NCBI GenBank assembly: GCA_029959195.1
Contig: CP114122.1
Location: 1 to 64,000 of the forward strand
Direction: 5' to 3'
Origin: Dictyophora rubrovolvata
Lineage: Eukaryota; Basidiomycota; Agaricomycetes; Phallales; Phallaceae
DNA: 64,000 bases
Numbering within the stretch: the first letter of the stretch is position 1; every line of letters starts with the position of its first letter. The notes beneath the pieces were generated by a model. The model made no database searches and was not told the origin of the DNA. It worked only from the letters and a program-made list of their open reading frames with translations. Both the position numbers and the translations under genes were made by a program. Of the stretch, positions 31,556-41,567 are shown piece by piece.

Positions 31556-34500
31556 CTAAAAGTTTGAAAGAAGACAAAAGCTAGCGTTTCCAGGACGGGT
31601 CAGCCCAGGGCCATCTACTATCACTCTGTGACGACGAATGATGGAAGCGTGAATTAGACAGATAAGAGTACACGGAACCTCGATGTCTATCATAATTGCG
31701 GTAGTGATGATGAGAAGGAGATGTCGCGGAGGTATTCCACCTCTCAAAGCACAAGGGGCACTGGGAACTGGGCGCGAGGAGAAACTTCGAAGCGGCCCAC
31801 CCGATACAGACCGGCTATACGTCCCTGAAGAAAGAGGTGATAGTGAACGTGGAGGTGGAGATCGCTGATGGGGCTGATGATGATAAGATCGAGGTCGAGT
31901 CGGCGGAGAATGTGACGGACATGCTGAGCGAGAGCGTTGAGAGGTTTGCGGTGGTTGTGATGGCGAGCAGGATGGAGGTCTAGGAGGAAGCGGCACTTGG
32001 TCCTTGGAAGGCGGCGAAGACAGTTTGATCTCTCCTTCTTCAAAAGCTGTTTCGAAAGGAGAGTGACAGTCGTCAGTAACTAGACTAGGTGTACACGGTG
32101 GCATATGTCGAGGATGGGAACTGCTGTCGGCATGTAAAGAACAAGAGGGTACCTGGGGGGGAAGTAAAAGGCCTGGCTTCAACATTGCAATCGTCACTGA
32201 CATCGACTTTCAGCTTCATCATTCCTGATTCCATCATTCCGGTTGAAATTGGAGGTGCGGCCATATCGGGTTTGTCACTGAACGAGGTGTCTGCAGTAGG
32301 CTTATCGTCAATATCCACCGATGATGTTCTTGAAGATGCTTTCAATGTGATGTCGGGAGAATTGTGATGCCCAACTTCCACACTTTCCCCAGTATCATGG
32401 GCACGAGTCTGCTCTGCATCCTGTTCCTTGACAACCTTCTCCTGCGTCTGCGCTTCCCTAAGTGCCCGTTTCTCTCTGTCTTTACTAATCTTCCAGTCCG
32501 CCAAAGAAAGCCTCTTAATCGGAAGTTTCCTCGTCGTCTCTTCTGTAATTGACGGTGGTTCCTTCATAGCAGTAGACAGCGAAACAACGGGTATGTCGGC
32601 AGATTCTACTATAACAGGACTGATCATGTGGACTACAGGGTGTGCATTCACTGCCAAGGATGGTAAAAGGGGTGAGAGCACTACGGCAAATATGGGCTTG
32701 ATTGCTGAGGATCGCGGAGAAAAACTTGCTGGAGGTTCCAGCAGAGGGTTCATCACAGAGGAAGCTCTTGTGCGCGAGCCTTTCGCAGCCGTAACAGCTG
32801 ATGAGACGTTGTCTTCTGAGGTGGGCAGCTCTTTTGTGTCAGAAGGCTTTGAAACCGAATCCGCAACTGATTCCAATTCATGTGACAAACGCTGCGCCTG
32901 CTCCTTGTTTTCTGGTGTTCCGCATAAGGACAATGTTGCTAGGGTGTTCGTGGGAGACTCCAGCAACGGACCGACGTTGACATCATCCGATTTCGCATCA
33001 ACTTTAAAGAGATCAGTGAGTGGTACTGCTGTAGTTGGGAAACAGGAGGACATACTGTCAACGTCTTGATCAATGTCCATGTCTTTCACTTCAGGTTTAC
33101 TCGTCACTTTTTTTCCACTCGTAACACTCCTGGGCTTTCTAGTGGACACTGCCCTGGTTCTCCGAGTCCCTTGTTCCTTAGTTGTCTTAGGCTTTTTCTT
33201 CGCGCGAACCGATAAGACGGTGAAGTTCACCTGCAAATTTTCATCTGGATGTCGTAGTTGTTGAGTTGCCTTCTTTTGATCATGTGGTTCCTCTTGAACG
33301 CCGTTGCTTTGATGTATCGTATCGGACAGTTGTCGGTGGCACCATGCAGAGACGCAAGTTTCCGTAGGCGATCCACAAGCACAAGTAAAGAAATTGGATA
33401 GGACGGTGGAAGCAGGACGTGTATGTGCCCCGTTCTGAGGCCTGTGAAAGAAAGGAAATATCAGGCGGAATTCGCTAACTTGGTCATGAAATGAGAACTT
33501 ACGCGAAAGAATTGGGCCGATGGGGCTCCCTCGAAACATTATTAGGCTCCCATTCGCACCCTAGTACAATCTCTTCTCCAGGCTTGATATCTCGTAGAGC
33601 GAATATACCGACATTCATGTACGAAGTTTCGTTTTGAGCAGCGTTTTCTTGTGGCTCAAACTCGCAACGTTTTGGGTTATTGTCACAAACAAAAGGGCGT
33701 AGGACGACGTTGGGAGACAATGCGTGCTGAAACCAATAGTTGTGTTCTCCTGAGTGAACTTTTGCTGAGTGGAGCATGATTATAGGTGGGAGAGGATGAT
33801 CACACTGCGATATTCGTCAGTCTTGAAAGAGACAGTAGAGTGCTATGAAATACCTCAATGTTGGATCCATTGCATAACTGACATCTGTTGAGTCTCGAGC
33901 TATCTATTCTCGGATAAAGAAGGTGCGGAATGTCTTTGGGCTGCCGAGTAGGAAGCGGGTTATAAAACATGGAAGGTGTCGAGGACGTGGAGTCGATAAT
34001 GGGAACAAAAGGTGTTATAGGTGAAAGAATCTCATCTTTCATGGTTGGATAGGGATTGTGAGGCTGTGAATCGAACTGAAGGAGCGCGTAAGGTTGACTA
34101 GGAGAGGTGAGTGAGGTACTGGACTGGCGTCGCGAGACAGATTGCTGCGTTTGCTGTGGCTGAGGCGATGTAGATGAGGTTCCTTTCCTTTGTTTTGAGG
34201 TGGCCTCGCTGGAAGTCGGATGTGATTGCTTCTTCTTCTCCTGGGCTTGCTTTTGGGCGTTCTTAGCCTGCAGGCGAGAAAGAAGGGCGCGTCGTGCTCG
34301 AACGCCGTCGACGAGCCTAGGGTTGCACTGTTCGCAAAGGTAAACTTGAGGGACAGTTTTCGGGTGTATTCGCATACACGCAGCATGCTGCCACACTTGA
34401 CAGCTTTCGCATTGAATGGTAAAGCCGTCGTCGACTGAGAAAAACCAGAAAAAGATGAGTGGTTATGGTCACAATTGAAACAATTATTCATACCTTGTAG

Positions 34501-34900
34501 CTCACAAATGCAGCGCACGATACCATCATTCTCTAAAACACTCTTAGTTTTACTGGGCCCTTCGTTTGGTGGTGTGTCGTCAACGGCTTTTCCCTTATTT
34601 GACGACTGCTGGGACTCTGCCGGGGTGGATTCGGAGGCAAGTGAACGCTTCCGCTTACACAAAGGAGATGGAACACTGATAATGGGAACAGAGGATGGAA
34701 CGAATTCGGGTGAATGGGCGAGAGGTAATGCTGGACCTGAGCCTGAGCCAGAACCAGAAACTACTGCATTTGTCTCGACAGGGACATAGTATCGCGAGTT
34801 GGTAAGTGCAGGATTTTGGTGGAGAGTGTAGCTGGGTGTGGTGGATACCAGTGATGGAGAGATAAACGAGTGAGGGAAGTCAGGTATAAATGGAAGGTGG
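31556..34900 (-). CDS. PHD finger + SET domain protein (Set3-like)
   Basis: From the right: a disordered start with KRKR, then the PHD finger split by an intron (VRCICEL, then GFTIQCESCQVWQHAACMRI and VYLCEQCNPR: Cys4-His-Cys3), a Ser/Gln-rich linker, then the C-terminal half of a SET domain (SPNVVLRPFVC, MNVGIFALRDIKPGEEIVLG). The long final exons (33539-32085 and on to about 31560) are low-complexity with Ser/Pro/Arg. This order matches fungal Set3, a scaffold of a histone deacetylase complex whose SET domain is thought not to be catalytic. The usual RFxNHSC motif before PN is replaced by QHALSPN, which fits loss of activity. The 5' start was not resolved: the frame is open to about 34910 without a good ATG, so a first exon probably lies further right. 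Exon 33499-33777 has good splice signals. Confidence 0.72.
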
Positions 34901-34920
34901 GGTGTCCTAGGGGAGCCTCA

Positions 34921-35755
34921 TATTTGAGTGGCACCCTCAGCGATTTGATCGTGGAATATGGACAGAGATGACTGTTGAGAAGACAATGCTGACGATGGGA
35001 AATTCATGTATAAATACTGCTTGTCTAATGCTCTTCATGTGCTATGGCTGGGAGAAGTGTCATAGTAGTTTTTACTTGGGACACAGTTAAAGGAGACCGT
35101 TTTCAGATGCCGCACAACTCGGCTTGAACAAAGGTGCCACCACCATGCCACAACTTGATTGTAAAACATTGTACAGCACTAGGAAGGGATAAAGTTTCAT
35201 AGAAGAATATTATTTTTGGCTTATGTAAGCTGAGGTAGCTAGTATGGCTTACCTAAGAAAATTTAGTGAATTTTAGAGCATAACCCTGACACACCCTAAC
35301 TTGCGCACAATAATAAATATATTTCTAACTCCGATTCCCACGCTAGCTAGTGTGACTTACCTAAGGAACATGTGCTATAAAAGTTGAGTAGTTAGATAAA
35401 ACAGCTCATAACTCAATGATTTCCTATGATACATGACAAAGTGATAATAATTAAAAATATTCAGAAACACTCTCTAAACCCTCTAAAACCATAAAAATGA
35501 AAGGTCCCAAAAAACGTCAATGAAGGGGTTCATTGACAGGGGTATTATATTAGGACACAACGGACCCAGAGGTGAATGATCAGACTAGCCAACAGCACTC
35601 TACACACTCCAGCAGCTGTGGGACTCAAACGGAACGTCACCACGGCTAAGGAGGTGGCAGTGATGTCAACAGCGACCACCCAGGGGCCCAGAACACTCCT
35701 AAAATCAAAGGGAAAGCAAAGAAGAGAAGCAGGGAAGGGTTTAGTGATGGAAAAT
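34921..35755. other. Gap
   Basis: No gene. It holds the presumed promoter of the Set3-like gene, a GTAGCTAGTATGGCTTACCTAAG word at about 35230, and CACGCTAGCTAGTGTGACTTACC at about 35339, which partly repeats the word at 29.69 kb. Confidence 0.45.
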
Positions 35756-36625
35756 CCAATGGATGGCAGAAGGGAGGGTGGGAATGGGGGGTGGCAGGCT
35801 GGGAGAGGGTGTGGCGGCGAGGAAAGAGCCTAATTCAAACTCAGCTGGATGTACAGTCCACTCCAAACTCACACCGTCACACTGTCACGAATATTTTTAT
35901 GATAGAAAAAACGGCTTTTGTAGAGAAAAAAATTTCATTCTAGACATGTTTTTTCTTTTTTATTTTGCATGAAAAATGGAGGCTCTAGAGCCAAAATACA
36001 CAGGATACGGCATTTAGTCATTTCACACGGCCTTGACTATCTAAGCGACGGTTAGGTATCGGGCCGTGAGGAAAAGTGTTGACTAGCCGTCGCTTAATAT
36101 TCACAGCTCACACGGCCCCCTTCTTAGCGACAGCACTTCACACGGCCATTGCAAAGTCGAGAGGCAATTGCCCGTTTTTTTCGTTTTGGCTCTAGAGAGT
36201 GCAAAACTCAACGAAATAAAAAATAAAAAAACACGGGTAAGCTAAAAAAATATTCTCTACAAATGATTTTGGGCGCTTATTTTTGGCAGACTTGCCGTCC
36301 AAATCCGTCGACAGAATACAGAGGCATTTTTCGCGATTTTTTGTTTCAGCTCTAGAGAGCCCAATTCTTAAGCAAATCCGAAATAAAAAAAGACATGTAA
36401 GCTATTTTTTTATGCTCTATGAACGAGGTTGGGCGCTTATTGGGCGCTTATTTATGACGCATCGTACTCGCTTAAGCGAGTGTCATCCAAAGTCGAGCTC
36501 ATCCATCCATCAACTCACACTCACATTTTCAAAGCAGAAAAATTACCAAAAATAGTCATTGTATTACTAGATCTAGTAAATGTACAAATATAGTAATATT
36601 TATTTACAGAGTCGGCAGTGACGCA
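35755..36625. repeat. Copy 2 of the dispersed subtelomeric repeat (with internal duplication)
   Basis: It shares ordered blocks with 2640-3290: GATGGCAGAAGGGAGG near the start, ATTCAAACTCAGCTG, CACGAATATT, GGAGGCTCTAGAGCC, AAATAAAAAAA, CTCTACAAAT, TTGGGCGCTTAT (36269, 36429 and 36440) and ATTACTAGAT...TAGTAAT (about 36565-36595). The stretch from GCTCTAGAGAG to TTGGGCGCTTAT is present twice (36188-36280 and 36350-36440). No coding capacity. Confidence 0.75.
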
Positions 36626-37170
36626 GCCTACTCTGTTTAACATTCTTGGGGAGAGTGTGCTTGGCTATGAGTCTCAATTCACATGGCCGTGGCAAGTGTT
36701 CTGTCGGCAAAGTGTACACACTTCACACGGCCCGAGCAGTCTTTCTACCTATTAATTTCCGTCGAGTTCACTAACCGTCGGCTAAAAGGGATGGCCGTGT
36801 GAAGTACTTGCCCGGAGTATTTGCAGGTACACACCCGCCGGTGATTGCTTAGCCGAGCGTCATCCAAAGTCGACAAGAGCAATCCATCGACTTGCTCCCA
36901 TATTTTCAAAGGGGAAAATTGATCTAAAATAGCCATTCAATTACTAGATTTAGATACATGATTAATATATTAATATTTATTTGAAGGGGCAGCGTCGAGG
37001 CGGCATTTATTGAAGACAGGGGACGGGAGACGGCGAGCGGAGATTGAAAGTCCGATGACGACGACTGGACAGGAGAGAGAGCATGTGACTTGGCCGTGCG
37101 AAGTGAGCTGAGCGAGAAGACGGGGTGTGGCAACAGGCGTCTATATAGCCGGCACGCGCGAACCGTGTGA
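36025..37170. repeat. Cluster of the word TTCACACGGCC on both strands
   Basis: TTCACACGGCC or a one- or two-base variant occurs at about 36025, 36104, 36134, 36683 (ATGGCC) and 36722. The reverse complement GGCCGTGTGAA occurs at 36803, with variants at 37092 (GGCCGTGCGAAG) and 37160 (ACCGTGTGAAAG). The spacing is irregular, so it is not a tandem array. It could be a protein-binding word, part of a repeat, or both. Confidence 0.6.
36830..36990. repeat. Copy 3 (partial) of the dispersed subtelomeric repeat
   Basis: It shares CGAG(C/T)GTCATCCAAAGTCGA, ATCCATC, ATATTTTCAAAG, AAAATAG(T/C)CATT and ATTACTAGATTTAG...TAATATTTATTT with copy 2 (36475-36603). The 5' blocks are missing. Confidence 0.7.
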
Positions 37171-37479
37171 AAGAAATAGATAGTCAAGGGTTGACTATGG
37201 GATGAATATGAACAGTAGTAGAGATCTGGGAACCAGGTTTTAAAAAAGTCTATACATGAAATACTTTTAAATTCAGATAAATGTAAAAGGGACAGCAAGA
37301 CTTACTATTGACATGATAAACACAGGCTTTCACATAGATGTTGGATTGAAAATTCTGGATGGCCTGCTCCTGCTTAAAGCTCTTCAGCACTGCGGGCTTT
37401 TATATTGTCAGAATCATCAGTAAGTTATTTAGAAATACATTAGAAAAACTCACTTGGATACTAGTACCATGTAAGATCC

Positions 37480-37716
37480 CTAAGATAATTGTCTTATATT
37501 CACCTCTTTTTCCAGTCTCATATTTCTTTTTCTTTTAGGTGGCGGAGTCAAGATTGAAAGAGAAGGAGGAAAGGGGTGAGAATAAAGATTATGACAGAAT
37601 TTACCTATCTCTAGTATTGCTGTCAGCAGACCTTTTTTAAAATCTTCTGGAGTCTGTGATCCTGAGGGAGTGCCCCTTATGGTAAAGATGTAGTCATTTT
37701 TGTTCACAAAAATCAT
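37480..37716 (-). pseudogene. TET/JBP N-terminal module fragment (left arm of an inverted repeat)
   Basis: The minus strand reads FVNKNDYIFTIRGTPSGSQT then PEDFKKGLLTAILEIG, aligning with VLVDKHGRVFAMRGMPLGTHTPKNLKEGLLKAM of the fragment at 1.2-2.0 kb. The exon ends at the same point with a GTAAAT donor. No catalytic domain is present. It lies in the CpG-erased block, so its coding sense is probably lost. Confidence 0.65.
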
Positions 37717-37724
37717 AGTAGGTG

Positions 37725-38345
37725 TCAGGACTACTCACTTAGACTAGAGAGAGGAAATTCTAAGTAAATATATTTTGGGAAAAATACTAACCTACCTAGA
37801 AGAAAAGGATCTTAAGAGAACAAACTTAGGGATCCCTCTTTTAAGACTACTGATTATATACTATGAAAATAGTGAAGGTCATATGTAGCTCTTGATTCAT
37901 AAACTGAGCATAAATACATGCTAATCCCAGACTTTTAGCCAGGATCTAGGCCATGGCATTAATGGGAACAGGTACTCAGCACCCATTAAAGAAAAGAATG
38001 GAAATATGAAAGGAAAGGGGAAAACAAGAGATAGAATAAAATATAAGAAATATGAAAATGAATAAAATAAACAGAAATTGAAGATAAACAGAAGAAAAAG
38101 AGATGATGCTAGTATACCCTGACATCTACATATTATTATATAATATTTTATATAGTACATGTGTTAAATCATATGTTGTAATATAATAGACTTATACTTA
38201 AGTCTATGAAGTATGTATCTGCTATAGAAAAGAGATCCTTAAGTTTGTTCTCTTAAGATCTCCTCTCTCTAGGTGAGTTAGTATTTCTACAAAATATATT
38301 TTACTTAGAATCTTTTCCCTCTAGTGAGTAGCCCTAATACTAATG
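37725..38345. repeat. Inverted repeat, arms about 125 bp and about 370 bp apart (probably longer)
   Basis: The left arm (about 37728-37850) and the reverse complement of the right arm (about 38228-38345) share CTACTCACT, AATTCTAAGTAAA, ATATATTTT, AATACTAAC, and GATCTTAAGAGAACAAACTTA (20 of 21 bases at the centre). TET/JBP module fragments lie outside each arm in opposite orientation, so the duplication probably reaches from about 37480 to about 38640. The arms have diverged. Confidence 0.75.
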
Positions 38346-38514
38346 TCACTATAAGTGATATCAGGACATCGAAACCTAGTTTTATAGGTCTGAATAAAGG
38401 TCTCAAATCTGAAGCTGAGTATAGACTCATATCACATGATGAAAAGTAAGTTATTAAACTTATTTATTATTTTATAGATAATAATTTCAACTCAGCTCAT
38501 CTGTTACTATTCTT

Positions 38515-38640
38515 GTGGATAAGCATAGATGTATTTTTATAATCAGGGCTAGACCCAGCACTCAGGCCTGTCCTGACTTTGTCAAAGGATTATTACAAGC
38601 TATGAAAAAACTAACAAGATTAGTAACAAAGCCTTCTAGT
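38515..38640 (+). pseudogene. TET/JBP N-terminal module fragment (right arm)
   Basis: The plus strand reads LVDKHRCIFIIRARPSTQAC then PDFVKGLLQAMKKL, the same module as at 37480-37716 but inverted. No catalytic domain follows in any frame I can read. Located inside the CpG-erased block. Confidence 0.62.
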
Positions 38641-39901
38641 CCTGCAGCTCCAGCTAGGGTTTATAGGCTCTGCATAGGAGATTGGCAGGATTGGGGGGAT
38701 TTTTTTCTTCTGCTAAGGCATGGACTAGAGGGTGGGGATACAGTTCTAAACTTGGAGTCTGAGTACAGGTTGCTCCCTTGGAGTCTGGACATAGGTTATG
38801 CACTTATATCCAGAACATAACATAACACAACACAATTGTATATCTAAAGTTTGGATATATATTCATATGCCAAATATACTTATATAAGAAGTACAAATAA
38901 GTTCTTGAAAATTCATTGTTATGGGAATTGTTATGGGAATATGGCTATATATACATTGAAACTGAAAAGATAAAGGAAGACTATTTTTCTCTCTGTAGAT
39001 ATAAAACAGATAATAATTTAAATAAGTATACATACTTAATAGTAATATCCATAATCATGATCTGATACTACTAATTCATCCTATGATACCAACTAAAGTT
39101 AGGGCCAGGGTTTTGATCAAATAATTCAGATAAATAATATCATATATATGATAGGAACTGTTAGTGTCTTATACTAATAATAAACACTGCAGCCTATTCA
39201 TGCTATCAGTTTCACTCCATCAATCCTAATCCTAGGAGGATAACTAAATTACAAAACACAGCCTTTAAAATAATAAAGATTAATTTTCAAACTCAACTTG
39301 TAGGAAGCTCAAACTAAATGGATAGAAATCTATCTTGAATCAAATAGATCAAATCAACTGATATTAATTTATCTATAAAAGAAACAACAATACTTATAAT
39401 TATTTCAACATGATGCATGTATTATCAAAGATGCCAGATAAGAAGGCTTGGAAGTAGTAGTTTGTAGAGTGAGTTCCAATCAAGCTACTTGTTCCTGTAC
39501 TATCTGTACTATCAACTGGCTATAGCTGTATGATTCTGATCATTGGTGAAGTGGCTTCTGTAAATATGATTCCTTGATCACCATTGGCAACTTCTTCAAC
39601 CAGATGATATTGCTTGGTTCTTGAGCCAGTATTAGCAGATTTCATGAGTTCCATTGTCTGCAATGAGCAATTGATGGAGAAATAAAAGTTCAGACAACAG
39701 TTACATTGATAACAAAAGGGCCAGTGAGTAGAAGAGGGTACATGTGTGGCATGACACTGACATATATCACTATCTACAAATGACAATGATGACACATATA
39801 GCAATGTGCAAAAAGTAATGCACCCTATTACATATCTTGAAGTACCATCAAAATTCTCTGAGGTCTGAGGCTTAACAATAAATAGTATGGCATGAAGTGT
39901 G

Positions 39902-41349
39902 CGCAAAACTTCTTGGGTTCAATAGTCTGTAGAAGAACCGGGACAATAGCTACTCATACTTCAAATATATTCACTTATAACGTAGAGTGTCAGTATTGGT
40001 GGTGACAGTTAGCATGCAGCTGTGCCAGCACAGACGGCAGATGTTCGATAACAGGTTCCTAACTTTCGAAAATAAAACGGGTATCAAGCCTGGAAAACGA
40101 CGGGGCTGTTGGCAGATAGCCAACAAAAGTTTCGTTCAAGCGCTTATCTCCTGGGCACCTCATCGCATTCGCATAAACTATGTAGCTGAGTGTTTGAATA
40201 TCGGTTTCGGTCAAGGTTCGGATCTACTCAAACTGAGAGATATACATTCCGGCGAATAACCGAATTATATTAGGCTACAAGGTTTTTGAGGTGTAGAAGT
40301 CTGTCCTCGTAATTACCATCAAACCTTCCAATGTTCGTCAATGATGGTAGAATTTCGGAGGATACGAACTCCGTACTGATGCACCGTATTGTTCCAGTGA
40401 TCGCGAGCTACAACCTCCGGGCTAGTTTTTGAGTGGACAGACTTTACCTTGAATATCCCTCATATAGTTTGTATCACTGGCCCGTTATATTGCACACGAC
40501 GAATTCTTGCGGTGGTTGCTCCCATAGGGGGCGATATTATCGGGATATCGCCGACTTGCTAGATATATTGGACTTCAAAAAAGATTATAGATATCTGATA
40601 CGGTTTGAATTCGTGACTCCGCCACATACGATCAGCGAAAACTGTTCCTTTTAAGATCATTCAATATTGCTTATTGACTATCAATCCGACTTGAAGCTAA
40701 AAAAACAGACCAGTGATCAACTGAATATGAGCCGTTAGCATTGATAGATATAATTTTGAAAGACACAGTTACCTGTTTAATCGTGCAAAGCTAAGACCAA
40801 AAGAATAATTGACTGAAGTGCGTGCATTAAGAGCAGTTTTGGATGGCCCAACAGAATGAATGGATCATGAGATTTGTCGTTCAACATGAGAGACAGGAAC
40901 GCTGAGAAATACCGCTAGCACCATATGAATCGCGCATGGTGGTTGTTCAAAACGTTCAACGTTTAGGCTTTCAAGCTTCAGGCTTCAGCTGTCCATTCTC
41001 GAGGCTAGCATCGCGCGCATAGCCGCATAATTTACTGAGACACCCCAGAAACAACGACAATCAGCTTGTAATTTAGTTGTCGTTCAAGAGACAAGGACGA
41101 CCGTCTTCATTTTTGAAATAATAGAACTGATGATGATAATAATAATAATAATGCCTCCGCGGTTCAAATTAGAGTTGCTCCCGTTGGACATAATATGATT
41201 CTTCAAGAATAAATTGCTGCCGGAACTTTTTCTTTCCGTCTTCACCTCGTCATTCGTCGTTTTCAGAGTTCCACCCGCAAACTTGTGCTTTCGATAGATT
41301 CGACGCTCCAAAAAATGTTTATAACTGAGGAAAGGAAAATGGCGATATC
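39902..41349. other. Gap, probably promoter side of the Zn2Cys6/AT-hook gene
   Basis: CpG frequency is normal again. I see no supported gene. A short ATAATAATAATAATA run lies at about 41137-41150. Confidence 0.4.
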
Positions 41350-41359
41350 GTCACGTGAC
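41350..41359. promoter_or_regulatory. Palindromic E-box GTCACGTGAC
   Basis: A perfect 10-base palindrome lies about 210 bases before the ATG of the AT-hook/Zn2Cys6 gene. Fungal bHLH factors (Cbf1, Ino2/4 and USF types) bind RTCACGTG. A single site, so only suggestive. Confidence 0.4.
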
Positions 41360-41567
41360 TGTCAAACAAACAACCTGGGTCCTGCAGTGCTGCACCAAAA
41401 CCCCATCTCGTCCCCTCGTGTCATCCACACCATCGCTTTGAGCGAGTGCTTGTTCTCTTCTGCTTGATTGACTGGAGCACCCCCCTTTCTTTTCTCTTTT
41501 CTAGCGGGTCAAAAAAAAAAATCTGGCGTAGCCGTTGCTAAAAACCTCGATTTTGTTTGGGTCAAAT

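Larger units (their letters stand above)
37393..39901. other. CpG-erased block (about 2.5 kb)
   Basis: By direct reading only two CpG dinucleotides lie between 37393 and 39900 (at 37543 and 38370), and none from 38371 to 39900. Sequence just left of 37165 and right of 39902 has CpG at ordinary density. The block is AT-rich with many CTAG, TG and CA words. Loss of nearly all CpG with sharp edges is the footprint expected from CpG methylation with C-to-T mutation or a RIP-like process. It contains the inverted-repeat TET/JBP fragments described separately. The right part (38.9-39.9 kb) has no recognisable gene. Confidence 0.85.

Noticed and set aside
32428-33069. Plus-strand frame of 213 codons opposite the Set3-like gene
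   Set aside because: The minus strand carries the PHD/SET gene's long last exons; the plus frame has no independent support.
38921-38945. Short tandem ATTGTTATGGGAA duplication
   Set aside because: Only two copies of about 13 bases within the AT-rich CpG-free block; not informative.
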